Positions 1 to 6,980 of a DNA stretch of 8,401 bases are shown here, one piece after another. The first letter of the stretch is position 1. The number at the start of each line of letters is the position of its first letter. A program made the position numbers and the translations under genes. The notes beneath the pieces are model-generated. The model saw only the letters and a list, made by a program, of their open reading frames with translations. It had not been told where the DNA came from and did not search any database. Source of the DNA: Gammaproteobacteria bacterium (GTDB lineage Bacteria > Pseudomonadota > Gammaproteobacteria > HK1); contig JAJECB010000161.1 in the NCBI GenBank assembly GCA_022822245.1, positions 1 through 8,401 of the forward strand, written 5' to 3'.

Positions 1-36
1 ATCGCCCTCTTCGTCCCCGAGGCGCTGATGCGCTGA
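1..36 (+). CDS. 3' end of an unidentified gene (partial)
   Basis: The window opens in an open reading frame that gives IALFVPEALMR and stops at a TGA (34-36). Only 11 residues are visible, too few to assign a family. The frame is G+C-rich like its neighbours and ends 48 bp before the stop of the convergent M20 gene, a normal spacing for two real genes meeting tail to tail. It could be part of the same locus, for example a transporter component, but nothing in the visible residues shows this. Confidence 0.4.
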   Translation: MALFVPEALMR

Positions 37-39
37 TCC

Positions 40-56
40 GCGGCCCCGCGGGCCGC
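40..56. terminator. GC-rich hairpin between convergent genes
   Basis: GCGGCC (40-45) pairs with GGCCGC (51-56) across a 5-nt loop, in the short gap between two genes that end towards each other. It has no T-run on either side, so it is not a canonical intrinsic terminator. In DNA this rich in G+C a 6-bp stem is not strong evidence by itself; the position is the main argument. Confidence 0.25.
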
Positions 57-84
57 CCGCCGCGCCGTTACGGGTGTTGCCCGC

Positions 85-1371
85 TCAGCCGCACACCGCA
101 GGGAGCGCCCACGCGATGGCGCGCGCGGCGACCACGAGGTCGTCGAGCCGGACCCGCTCGTCGGGGGTCGGCCACTCGTGGTAGATGCGGATGTCCCCCG
201 GCCCGTACTGGAGGCTCGGGATCCCGGCCGCGGCAAGGATGTTCCCGTCCCCAACGTTGCCGAGCCGGCCGTAGCCGCCGACGTGCGGGGCCTCGCCGGA
301 GGCGCGCTCGTGCCCTTCGGCGAGGTGGACGACGAGGGGGTGGTCCTTCGCCATTTCCATCGGGTCCTGGCACCAGCTCGATTCCGTGCCCGAGGCCGGC
401 AGCTCCAGCTCGTACCGGAACGCGGGGTGGTCGCGGGCGATGCCGTCGAGGAGCTGCTCGACATCGGCGCGCACGCTTTCCACCGTCTGTCCCGGAACGG
501 TCCGGACCTGGAAGACGAGGTCGCAGTCGCGGGTGGAGAGGCCGGTGAAGTTCGTCTGGTAGTAGTGCTCCTTGTGGATGACGTCCACGTTGTGCATCGG
601 AAACCCTTCAAGGTCCGGGTGCGGGGTGAAGGTCAGCCACGAGTCCTCGCCGGCCGGGGTGAGGCTGGGGCCGAGTCGCCGCAGGATCTCGCTCTGCTGC
701 TCGACCGGGTTCCAGAACGCGGCCCGCGCCTCGTCGCTGAACCGGAAGAAGAGGTCGGGGGAGGTGGTGCGGATGCGGGCCATGACGATGCCGACGCAGA
801 CGTTCGCGATGGTGTTGGCGGAGTGCTCGAGGTTGATGCAGACATCGGCGGTGACGCCGTGCGCGAGGAGCGCCCGGGTGCCCGCGCCGCCGTACTTGTG
901 GGCGACCACCGGGCAGACGAGGATGTCGCCCGCGAGCCGCGCGCCCGAGCGGATGACCGCGTCGACCGCGTTAACCATTGCCGCGATGCCGCCCTTGTCG
1001 TCGTGCGCCCCCATGCCCCAGATCCAGCCGTCCTCGAACTTCGCGCCATAGGGGTCGACGCTCCAGCCGCTCATCTCCACCCCGGGGTCCATGTGCCCGT
1101 TCAGCATGAGACTCGGGCCGCCCCCCGTTCCGGGGAGCCGGCCGATCGGCTGCCGGCTGACGACGGACGGGTCGCGGGGGCTCGCAACGTCCATCATCTC
1201 GACTTCGAGCCCGATGCCGCTCATGTACTCGGCGAGGAAGTCCGCGATCGCCTGCTCCTCGAACGACGAGCTCGGGATCCGGATGAGGGCCCGCTCGAGG
1301 TCGAGCACCCGCTCGGGATCCACGAGCCGTTGGGCCTCGACACTCCGGGCCTGCGATGAATCACTGGTCAT
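85..1371 (-). CDS. M20 (ArgE/DapE-like) metallohydrolase homologue with altered Glu-Glu site
   Basis: This is a 428-residue cytoplasmic protein of the M20 amidohydrolase/peptidase family, whose members cleave amide bonds with a two-zinc centre. Visible family residues are His93 and Asp95 in NGHMDPG, the bridging Asp124 in GMGAHDDKGG, Glu182 in NLEHS, and a C-terminal His398 in IYHEWPTPDERVRLDDL. The usual Glu-Glu pair (general base plus zinc ligand), expected just before GGAGT, reads His158-Lys159 instead. The central lid/dimerisation domain (about 190-310) also lacks an obvious GxxxH motif. Length is normal and there is no frameshift. The ATG at 1371 was chosen because GAGGAG lies 9 nt upstream; an in-frame TTG at 1380 would sit directly on that Shine-Dalgarno. 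It is the last gene of the minus-strand cluster, 200 bp after the racemase. Family membership is secure. Activity and substrate (N-acyl or N-carbamoyl compound, dipeptide, or none) are not. Confidence 0.88.
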   Translation of the reverse strand: MTSDSSQARSVEAQRLVDPERVLDLERALIRIPSSSFEEQAIADFLAEYMSGIGLEVEMMDVASPRDPSVVSRQPIGRLPGTGGGPSLMLNGHMDPGVEMSGWSVDPYGAKFEDGWIWGMGAHDDKGGIAAMVNAVDAVIRSGARLAGDILVCPVVAHKYGGAGTRALLAHGVTADVCINLEHSANTIANVCVGIVMARIRTTSPDLFFRFSDEARAAFWNPVEQQSEILRRLGPSLTPAGEDSWLTFTPHPDLEGFPMHNVDVIHKEHYYQTNFTGLSTRDCDLVFQVRTVPGQTVESVRADVEQLLDGIARDHPAFRYELELPASGTESSWCQDPMEMAKDHPLVVHLAEGHERASGEAPHVGGYGRLGNVGDGNILAAAGIPSLQYGPGDIRIYHEWPTPDERVRLDDLVVAARAIAWALPAVCG

Positions 1372-1380
1372 TTCAATCAA

Positions 1381-1386
1381 CTCCTC
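1381..1386 (-). promoter_or_regulatory. Ribosome binding site that decides the M20 start
   Basis: GAGGAG on the minus strand ends 9 nt before the ATG at 1371 and 0 nt before the in-frame TTG at 1380. Only the ATG has workable spacing, so the longer reading frame is probably not used. Confidence 0.6.
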
Positions 1387-1387
1387 G

Positions 1388-1409
1388 GAATCGATGGGGT
1401 ATCGGATTC
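1388..1409. promoter_or_regulatory. Imperfect inverted repeat upstream of the M20 gene
   Basis: GAATCGAT (1388-1395) faces ATCGGATTC (1401-1409) across 5 bp, symmetric except for one extra G in the right arm. It lies immediately upstream of the M20 ribosome binding site in a 200-bp gap, where an operator or a 5' leader hairpin would be expected. No matching regulator gene is in the window, and I see no convincing -35/-10 pair next to it. Confidence 0.25.
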
Positions 1410-1571
1410 TCCATCCTCAGATCAGGGTGCCATGTGTCCGCCGGTGCCGGTGCTCCACCCTTCCTCCGCGGCTCGTGCAACCCGCTGCGGAAGGAACCTG
1501 CTTCGGGTCGGCTTGGGGGCCTGCCCCGGGCCGCGGGCCATGCCTGCGAGCCTCCCGCGCTTCGATGGCAG

Positions 1572-2312
1572 TCACCATGCCTTGGCGAGCGCATCGCCGT
1601 GGTAGTCAGCGAGAGGCTGGGGCGGGGTGTGGAACTTGCGTACCTTCGAGTGCGTGACGCCCATGCCGACGAACGCTTCGGCCATCTTGACGCCCGCGAC
1701 GACGGGATCGATGACCGGGACTCCGGACGCCGCGGTGAGCTCCCGGTCGTAGTCGCAGAGGCCGGCGCAGGCGAGGATCACCACTTCCGCCCCGTCCTCG
1801 GCGACCACCGTGTTCACCTGCGCGGTGAGTTGGCGGAGGGTCTCCTCGCGCTCGATCACCGCCCGTTCGACGTTGACGTCGATTGCGCGCACCGAGGCGC
1901 ACTTCGCCTCGAAGCCGTAGAGCCTCACCATGTCCTGCTGGTAGGGAATGAACTGATCGAGCATGGTGAGGGTGGAGAATCGGTGGCCGAGCAGGCAGGC
2001 CATTGCCATGCTCGACTCCGAGATGGAGCAGACCGGGACGTCCAGGATCTCCTTGAACGCGAAGATCCCGACGTTGCCGAAGCCGCAGAGCACCATCGCG
2101 TCGGGGCGATCTTCCGCCACCCGCCGGCGCACCGCCTCGATGACGTGGGGCGCGCTCATGTAGTCGCCGTAGGCGCAGTCGATGTTCCGGGTCCCCCCGG
2201 GGGAGCGGAGCCCCACGATCTCGGTGCCGGGCGCGGCGGCCCGCCGGGCGGAGCGGACGATGACGTCCAGCACGATGTCGGAGGTGTTCGGGTTGACCGC
2301 GAGGATCTTCAT
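1572..2312 (-). CDS. Asp/Glu/hydantoin racemase family protein
   Basis: A 246-residue cytoplasmic protein that begins MKILAVNPNTS, the typical opening of the hydantoin/allantoin racemase branch of the Asp/Glu racemase family. These enzymes are cofactor-independent and use two cysteines that take up and donate a proton at the stereocentre. Both are present: Cys76 in AMVLCGFGN and Cys182 in VILACAGLCDY, one in each half of the pseudo-symmetric fold and at nearly the same numbers as in characterised hydantoin racemases. The ATG at 2312 has AAGGAG 6 nt upstream. The frame stays open beyond it to 2504 but runs into the preceding gene, so the longer version is not credible. It follows the DUF1932 gene by 61 bp. 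The substrate is unknown: hydantoin, allantoin, or another carbon acid made by the dehydrogenases in the cluster. A maleate isomerase-like or decarboxylase-like role is less likely but not excluded. Confidence 0.88.
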   Translation of the reverse strand: MKILAVNPNTSDIVLDVIVRSARRAAAPGTEIVGLRSPGGTRNIDCAYGDYMSAPHVIEAVRRRVAEDRPDAMVLCGFGNVGIFAFKEILDVPVCSISESSMAMACLLGHRFSTLTMLDQFIPYQQDMVRLYGFEAKCASVRAIDVNVERAVIEREETLRQLTAQVNTVVAEDGAEVVILACAGLCDYDRELTAASGVPVIDPVVAGVKMAEAFVGMGVTHSKVRKFHTPPQPLADYHGDALAKAW

Positions 2313-2373
2313 TCGATGCTCCTTCTCGTCGCGACCGCGGCGGACGGGCGGGTCCGGCCGCCGGCGCGTGTCC

Positions 2374-3288
2374 TCAATCGCCGCCCGGGTCGTCCGCCGT
2401 CCGGATCGCGTCGAGGGTCTCGGCGTAGACCTCGAGGGCGTCCGTGAGGGTCCGGGAGGGGTCGACGGTCTCGCGGGTCTCCGCCGCGATCGGGGTGCGG
2501 GCAAGGAGCTCGAAGACCTCCGCCGCCCCCTCGTGAAATCCAGCGGGCAGTCCGGCGGCCGCGAGCGTGTCGCGGATCTCGTGCATCTCTCCGATCCAGC
2601 GCGCCGCGTCGAGGGGGAGCCGGGGCACCATCCGGTTCATGGCCGCGAACGCGGCGGGCTGGCTCTCCTCGAGCTCGGCGTGGAAGGGTTCGGAGAGCCC
2701 GTATGCGCGGGCCGCGGTGAGAGCGGCCGCGTGGAGGGTGAACGTGCCCTTGGTGACCGCCGCGTAGACCATCTTCATCGCCGACGCCCGGCCGATATCG
2801 TCCCCGAGACGGCGCATGCTCAACGCAGGGCCGTCGAGCGCTTCGAGGGCCGAGGTATCCGGGCCGCTGCAGTAGAAGCGGGTGGGAAGGTCGGACCGGC
2901 CGGGGGGCGAACCGATGATCCCGGCGTCGATGAAGGCGGCGCCGGTCCCGGCGAAGCGGGCGGCGATCCGGCCGGCGGTGGCGGGCGAGATCGCGTTGCA
3001 GTCGGCGACCGCGGGCTTCGCGCCGGTGCGCCGCATCGCGGCCGCCGCCTCGCCCGCGAAGCCCTCCGCGGCGGCCGGCGGGAGGATGGAGAGGAGGAGG
3101 TCGGCGGTCTCGACGAGAGCTTCGAGAGACTCGGCGATCTCGAGCCCGGCCGCGGTCGCGAGCTTCCGGGAGCGGTCGCTTCGCCCCGCGAGGCAGGTCA
3201 CCGCCCGAAAGCCGCGGGCGGCGAGCTCGCGCCCCACCCCGGAGCCCATGTCTCCGGGGCTCTGGATCGCGATGGTCCAGATCGTCAT
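2374..3288 (-). CDS. NAD(P)-dependent oxidoreductase, 6-phosphogluconate/3-hydroxyisobutyrate dehydrogenase-like with DUF1932 domain
   Basis: The 304-residue protein has an N-terminal Rossmann domain (about 1-160) and an all-helical C-terminal DUF1932 domain (about 165-280). The dinucleotide loop reads SPGDMGSG (10-17), with Ser in place of the usual first Gly; as far as I recall this is normal for the subgroup. Arg37 in CLAGRS, at the end of the second strand, suggests NADP preference. Lys172 in SAMKMVYAAVTKG occupies the place of the catalytic lysine of beta-hydroxyacid dehydrogenases. The expected reaction is oxidation or reduction of a beta-hydroxy acid or related compound. Start choice is uncertain: ATG at 3288 is preferred over an in-frame GTG at 3297 (three residues longer), and neither has a strong Shine-Dalgarno. 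It lies 52 bp after the alcohol dehydrogenase and 61 bp before the racemase, so co-transcription is likely. Confidence 0.87.
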   Translation of the reverse strand: MTIWTIAIQSPGDMGSGVGRELAARGFRAVTCLAGRSDRSRKLATAAGLEIAESLEALVETADLLLSILPPAAAEGFAGEAAAAMRRTGAKPAVADCNAISPATAGRIAARFAGTGAAFIDAGIIGSPPGRSDLPTRFYCSGPDTSALEALDGPALSMRRLGDDIGRASAMKMVYAAVTKGTFTLHAAALTAARAYGLSEPFHAELEESQPAAFAAMNRMVPRLPLDAARWIGEMHEIRDTLAAAGLPAGFHEGAAEVFELLARTPIAAETRETVDPSRTLTDALEVYAETLDAIRTADDPGGD

Positions 3289-3340
3289 GCCGCGCACTCG
3301 TCCCGCTTCGTCTCGTTCGGCGCGCCGCTCCCTTCACGCG

Positions 3341-4393
3341 CTACAGGAGAAACACGCCCTTGCCGGTGGTCTGGGTGTCGAAGAGCCGGTAGGCCTCCTC
3401 CGCTTCGTCGAGGCTCGTGTAGCGCTGGGTGAAGAGGTGATCGACGTCGATGCCGCGCTCGGCGACGTAGCGGGCGCAGTCGGCCTGGCCGAAGGCGCTG
3501 AACGTCCACGACGCGATGATGGTGAGCTGCTTGCGCATGAGCTCCCGGGAGACGTTGACGGTCATCGTGCCGCCCTCGCCGACGAGGCCGACGGTGCCCC
3601 AGGTCCGGGTCGAGCGGATCGCCGCGAGCCTTCCTTCCTCGCTCCCCGAGCAGTCGATCGCGATGTCGACGCCGCGCCCGCCGGTCAGCTCCTTGATCGC
3701 CGCCACCGGATCGTTGCTCTTGGGGTCGACGGTCTCCTCCGCGCCAAGCTCTTTCGCGAGCTCGAGGCGTTCGGCGATCGTGTCGAGGGCGATGACCCGC
3801 GCGCCCATCGCCCGCCCGAACTGGGTCGCGCTGAGCCCCACCGGACCCTGGCCGAAGATTGCGACGGTGTCGGAGCCGGTCAGGCTCACCCGCTTGAGGG
3901 CGCCATAGGCGGTCCCGGTCCCGCAGGCGATCGCCGCCCCCGTTTCGAACGAGAGCTCGTCGGGAAGGGGCACCAGGGTCGAGGCCGGGATCTTCATGTA
4001 GTCCGCATGCGCCCCGTCCCCCGTCGCCCCGTAGACGGTGAAGCCTTCGGGGCAGAGCTGCTGCCAGCCGACCCGGCAGTGTTCGCACGACCCGCACCCC
4101 TTGTAGTGGTGCACCATCACGCGGGCCCCGTCCGGCGCTTCGGTCTCGGTCACTCCGGGTCCGCGCGCGACGACGACCCCGCACGGCTCGTGCCCGGCGA
4201 TGTTGGGCTCGCCGTCCCCGCCGAGCCCGAGCGCCCGCGTCGCTTCCGCGAGGGAGGGGCGGTAGAACTTGAGGTCGCTCCCGCACATTCCGGACGCCTT
4301 GACCTCGATGACGACCTCGCCCGGGCCCGGGGTCGGATCCGGGAACTCCCGTATCTCGAGCCTGCGTTCGCCCAGGAACACCACTCCGCGCAT
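3341..4393 (-). CDS. Zinc-dependent medium-chain alcohol dehydrogenase
   Basis: A 350-residue MDR-family dehydrogenase that oxidises an alcohol or polyol to the ketone or aldehyde with NAD(P)+. Catalytic-zinc residues are Cys37 (GMCGSD), His68-Glu69 (GHEPCG) and Cys157 (IACGTGTAYGAL). The structural-zinc lobe has four cysteines, Cys100, Cys103, Cys106 and Cys114. The Rossmann loop is GQGPVG (181-186), followed by Asp204 at the end of the second strand, which favours NAD over NADP. Both zinc sites are complete, so the enzyme should be active. The ATG at 4393 has GAGGAG 8 nt upstream; the frame continues to 4465 but those extra residues are arginine-rich and unlike the family N-terminus. It is the first gene of the minus-strand cluster and diverges from the transporter operon. 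Relatives include threonine, sorbitol and other polyol dehydrogenases; the substrate cannot be set from sequence. Confidence 0.93.
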   Translation of the reverse strand: MRGVVFLGERRLEIREFPDPTPGPGEVVIEVKASGMCGSDLKFYRPSLAEATRALGLGGDGEPNIAGHEPCGVVVARGPGVTETEAPDGARVMVHHYKGCGSCEHCRVGWQQLCPEGFTVYGATGDGAHADYMKIPASTLVPLPDELSFETGAAIACGTGTAYGALKRVSLTGSDTVAIFGQGPVGLSATQFGRAMGARVIALDTIAERLELAKELGAEETVDPKSNDPVAAIKELTGGRGVDIAIDCSGSEEGRLAAIRSTRTWGTVGLVGEGGTMTVNVSRELMRKQLTIIASWTFSAFGQADCARYVAERGIDVDHLFTQRYTSLDEAEEAYRLFDTQTTGKGVFLL

Positions 4394-4631
4394 CGCCTTC
4401 TCTCCTCGTCGTCTGGCCGGCCGCCGCCGGCCGGATGATCGGATCCGCGTCCCGGCACATTGCACTCCGGGCGCGTTCCGCTTCGCTTCGTGCTCGCCAC
4501 GGTATCCAACCCCGCGCCCCGTGGCAACGGCCCCGCAACTTCGCGGACGGACGCTGGCGTGCCCGTGGGCCGGGGGCTACCATGCGGACCACCAGTACTT
4601 CACCTCACACTGTCACTCGGGAGTTGACGAA
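4394..4631. promoter_or_regulatory. Divergent promoter region between dehydrogenase cluster and transporter operon
   Basis: This 238-bp gap must hold both start sites for the two divergent units. Contents seen: a 7-bp hairpin GGCCGGC/GCCGGCC (4415-4421 with 4426-4432) in the leader of the dehydrogenase; a repeated CGGAT next to the palindrome CGGATCCG around 4432-4448; and a plus-strand sigma-54-like GG-N10-GC arrangement at 4522-4538. I found no good sigma-70 -35/-10 pair in either direction. The transporter start at 4632 has GGGAG 8 nt upstream. No regulator gene is in the window. Confidence 0.55.
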
Positions 4632-5975
4632 ATGAAGAAATGGACGGTCGCGGCGGGCTCGATGGTCCTTGCCGCCCTCGGAACCTTCCTCGTCGCCGGC
4701 AACGCCGCGGCCAACCCGTACGAGAAGTACGCGGGCTCGACCATCGTGGTGAGCTGGCCGGCCCTCAGCCATTTCCGCAAGGCGGAGACCCTGGTCCAGG
4801 AGTTCACCGACGAGACCGGAATCGAGGTCGAGATCGATGCCCTCCAGTACTTGAAGCTCCGCGATCGCCAGCTCCTCGAGATGTCGAAGGAGGAGGGCGA
4901 GTACGACGTCGTCTCGTGGGTCGTCATGTGGAAGGGCGAGTACGTCGCGAAGGGGCTGCTGACGCCGCTCAGCCAGATGTTCACGAACGGCGCCCTCGTC
5001 GATCCGGAGTACGACATCGACGACATCGCGGACGCCTACCTCCAGAACGGAGGCGTCGTGGGCGGCAAGAAGGGCTACATGCCGGGCAAGTCGGGCGGGC
5101 TCTACGGCGTCCCGTTCGGGGCCGAGACCTCGATCCTCGCCTACCGGATGGACCTCCTCGAGCAGGCCGGCGTCGCTCCGCCGACGACCTACGACGAGCT
5201 CCGCGCCGCGCTCCCCGTCATCAAGGACAAGACCGGCGTCGGCGCCCTCACCTCCCGCGGCAAGACCGGCCACCAGGTGACGGCGGGCTGGCTCCTCCAC
5301 CTCGCGCCGCTCGGCGGCAAGATCTTCGACGATGCGTGGAACCCCGTCTTCAACAACGCGGCGGGGGTCGAGGCGGCGCAAATCATGCGCGAGATCACGC
5401 AGACCGGTCCGACCGGCATCCCGTCCTACGGGTTCTCGGAGGCTTCCGCCGCCTTCCTGCAGGGCGACGCCGCGATGTACATCGACACCCTCAAGATCGC
5501 GGCGATGTCGCGCGATCCGAAGCTCTCGAAGGTGGACGGCAAGGTCGGGTTCGCCCTCCACCCGGTGGGGTCGCGCTGCGGCTCCGAGACGGGCGGCTTC
5601 GCGGTGGGGATCCCCGCCAACAGCCAGCACAAGGAGGCGGCGTTCCTCTTCATCCAGTACATCACCTCCAAGGCGGGCGACCGGCGGATGGTGGAGCTCG
5701 GTGGCGACCCGGTCCGGATGTCGACCATCGCCCACTTCGCCGACCAGTTCGCGGAATACCCGGTGGTGCTGGAGCAGCTCCCCTGCGCCGATCCGGACTG
5801 GCGCCCGCTCATCCCCGAGTGGAACGAGCTCAACATCGACGTCCTCGGGCAGGCGCTCACCCAGGTGATCACGACCGACGACCCGATCCAGCCGATCATG
5901 GACGCGGCGGCGGAGAAGGCGCGCGCGATCATGGAGCGGGAGGGCTACTACGCCTGGGCGCGGTACCGCGAGTAG
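4632..5975 (+). CDS. ABC transporter periplasmic substrate-binding protein, family 1 (carbohydrate type)
   Basis: A 447-residue exported binding protein that captures the solute and delivers it to the two permeases downstream. It begins with a signal peptide: MKK, a hydrophobic core about 6-22, and a signal-peptidase I-type site after Ala27 (NAAA before NPYEKY). There is no lipobox cysteine, so it should be soluble in the periplasm. Family 1 features are the early strand STIVVSW, the segment SEASAAFLQGDAAMYIDT (269-286), and GGFAVGIPANS (321-331) followed by KEAAFLFIQYITS. Cys316 and Cys385 are the only cysteines of the mature protein and could form a disulphide. The ATG at 4632 fits both GGGAG 8 nt upstream and the signal peptide; the frame is open further upstream without a start that makes sense. 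It is the first gene of the importer operon, and binding proteins of this class usually serve sugars, polyols or glycerol-phosphate compounds. Confidence 0.93.
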   Translation: MKKWTVAAGSMVLAALGTFLVAGNAAANPYEKYAGSTIVVSWPALSHFRKAETLVQEFTDETGIEVEIDALQYLKLRDRQLLEMSKEEGEYDVVSWVVMWKGEYVAKGLLTPLSQMFTNGALVDPEYDIDDIADAYLQNGGVVGGKKGYMPGKSGGLYGVPFGAETSILAYRMDLLEQAGVAPPTTYDELRAALPVIKDKTGVGALTSRGKTGHQVTAGWLLHLAPLGGKIFDDAWNPVFNNAAGVEAAQIMREITQTGPTGIPSYGFSEASAAFLQGDAAMYIDTLKIAAMSRDPKLSKVDGKVGFALHPVGSRCGSETGGFAVGIPANSQHKEAAFLFIQYITSKAGDRRMVELGGDPVRMSTIAHFADQFAEYPVVLEQLPCADPDWRPLIPEWNELNIDVLGQALTQVITTDDPIQPIMDAAAEKARAIMEREGYYAWARYRE

Positions 5976-5993
5976 CAGGCTGACGCTCGTCGC

Positions 5994-6024
5994 GGCGGGA
6001 GGGGTGGTCTTCGCCCCTCCCGCC
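5994..6024 (+). other. Strong intercistronic RNA hairpin between binding-protein and permease genes
   Basis: An 11-bp perfect stem (5994-6004 with 6014-6024; core GCGGGAGGGG / CCCCTCCCGC) closes on a 9-nt loop that can be shortened by two more pairs. It sits 18 bp after the binding-protein stop and 23 bp before the first permease start. No T-run follows, so a full intrinsic terminator is unlikely. In ABC importer operons such hairpins typically protect the upstream mRNA and lower downstream expression, giving many binding proteins per permease; applying that here is inference. Confidence 0.7.
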
Positions 6025-6047
6025 CGCGGAGCCCTCCGGCGGCATCC

Positions 6048-6980
6048 ATGGCCGCGACCGCGTCACCGCCACTACCGCAACCCCGGCGCCCGCGTTTCAG
6101 CTCGCGAGCGCTGACCCCCTACTGGTTCATCCTCCCGGCCGTCGCGGTGATGGCCGGGGGGCTCGTCTACCCCGTCCTCGACGCTCTCTACCTCTCGTTC
6201 TTCGACTGGAAGATCGCGACCCCGTTCTCGAAGGCGGAGAACGTCGGGCTCGCGAACTATGTCCGCATGCTTGCCGACCCGGACGTCCGCGAGTCGCTGT
6301 GGGTGACCTTGCGCTTCGGGTTCTGGACGATCACCATCGAGATGGTGCTCGGGGTCGCTCTCGCCCTGATGCTCGAGAAGCCGATCCGGGGGGCGAGCGT
6401 CTTCCGGACGATCTTCATCCTGCCTCTCATGGTTTCCCCGGTGGTGGTCGGCCTCATCTGGCGCTATCTCTTCGACGCACGGATCGGCTGGATCAACTAC
6501 TACCTGGGGCTCTGGTTCGGGTTCGAGCCGCAGGTGTGGCTCGGGGTGCCCGACCTCGCGTTCTTCGCGATCGTGCTCACCGACATCTGGCAGTGGACCC
6601 CCTTCATCTTCATCATCGTCATCGCGGGCCTCCAGGCGTTGCCCTCCGAGGTGCTGGAGGCGTCGCGCATCGACGGGGCCAACTGGTGGCAGCAGACGTT
6701 CCTCGTCAAGCTGCCCATGATCCGCTCGATCCTCGTCATCGCCCTGCTGATGCGCCTCATCGACGTGTTCCGCGCGCTCGAGGTCATGTACATCATGACG
6801 GGGGGCGGCCCGGGGCGGGCGACCGAGCTCCTGTCGCTCCATATCTACAACCGGGCCTTCGACGCGCAGCTCCTCGGGTACGCCTCGGCCATCGCGGTGC
6901 TGCTCATCGTGATCGTGTTCGGCCTGAGCGCCGCCATCCTCGCCCACGGCAACCCGATGAACGAGAAGACCGATGTTTGA
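6048..6980 (+). CDS. ABC sugar-type permease, MalF/UgpA-like
   Basis: A 310-residue inner-membrane subunit of a CUT1-type importer. Six hydrophobic segments are visible (about 25-50, 87-110, 118-140, 170-195, 226-248 and 279-300). The cytoplasmic EAA loop EASRIDGANWWQ...LP (204-223), which docks onto the ATPase, is intact. The FRTIFILPLMVSP stretch near 119-131 and MTGGGP (250-255) are typical of this permease class. The short, Pro/Arg-rich N-terminus precedes the first membrane segment, so the ATG at 6048 is plausible, but the ribosome binding site is poor: GGAG lies 17 nt away and only GGCGG is near. Weak initiation together with the hairpin upstream would keep the permease level below that of the binding protein. 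Its last 8 bp overlap the next gene. Confidence 0.93.
   Translation: MAATASPPLPQPRRPRFSSRALTPYWFILPAVAVMAGGLVYPVLDALYLSFFDWKIATPFSKAENVGLANYVRMLADPDVRESLWVTLRFGFWTITIEMVLGVALALMLEKPIRGASVFRTIFILPLMVSPVVVGLIWRYLFDARIGWINYYLGLWFGFEPQVWLGVPDLAFFAIVLTDIWQWTPFIFIIVIAGLQALPSEVLEASRIDGANWWQQTFLVKLPMIRSILVIALLMRLIDVFRALEVMYIMTGGGPGRATELLSLHIYNRAFDAQLLGYASAIAVLLIVIVFGLSAAILAHGNPMNEKTDV

Noticed and set aside
178..1359. Long plus-strand open frame (393 codons) opposite the M20 gene
   Set aside because: Its translation is low-complexity Arg/Val/Asp-rich with no family motif, and it is fully antisense to a gene with clear M20 motifs; long shadow frames are expected in DNA this rich in G+C.
3244..3261. 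First glycine of the Rossmann loop replaced by serine in the DUF1932 oxidoreductase, seen as a possible defect
   Set aside because: The SPGDMG form fits what I recall of this oxidoreductase subgroup, and the rest of the fold and the Lys172 region are intact, so it is not a sign of inactivation.
2882..4438. Plus-strand open frame of 518 codons opposite the dehydrogenase genes
   Set aside because: It has no recognisable domain, spans two real genes and the gap between them, and its composition mirrors the opposite-strand codons.
4605..5735. Minus-strand open frame of 376 codons opposite the binding protein
   Set aside because: Asp/Arg/Glu-rich shadow translation with no motifs; the plus strand has a signal peptide and family 1 motifs.
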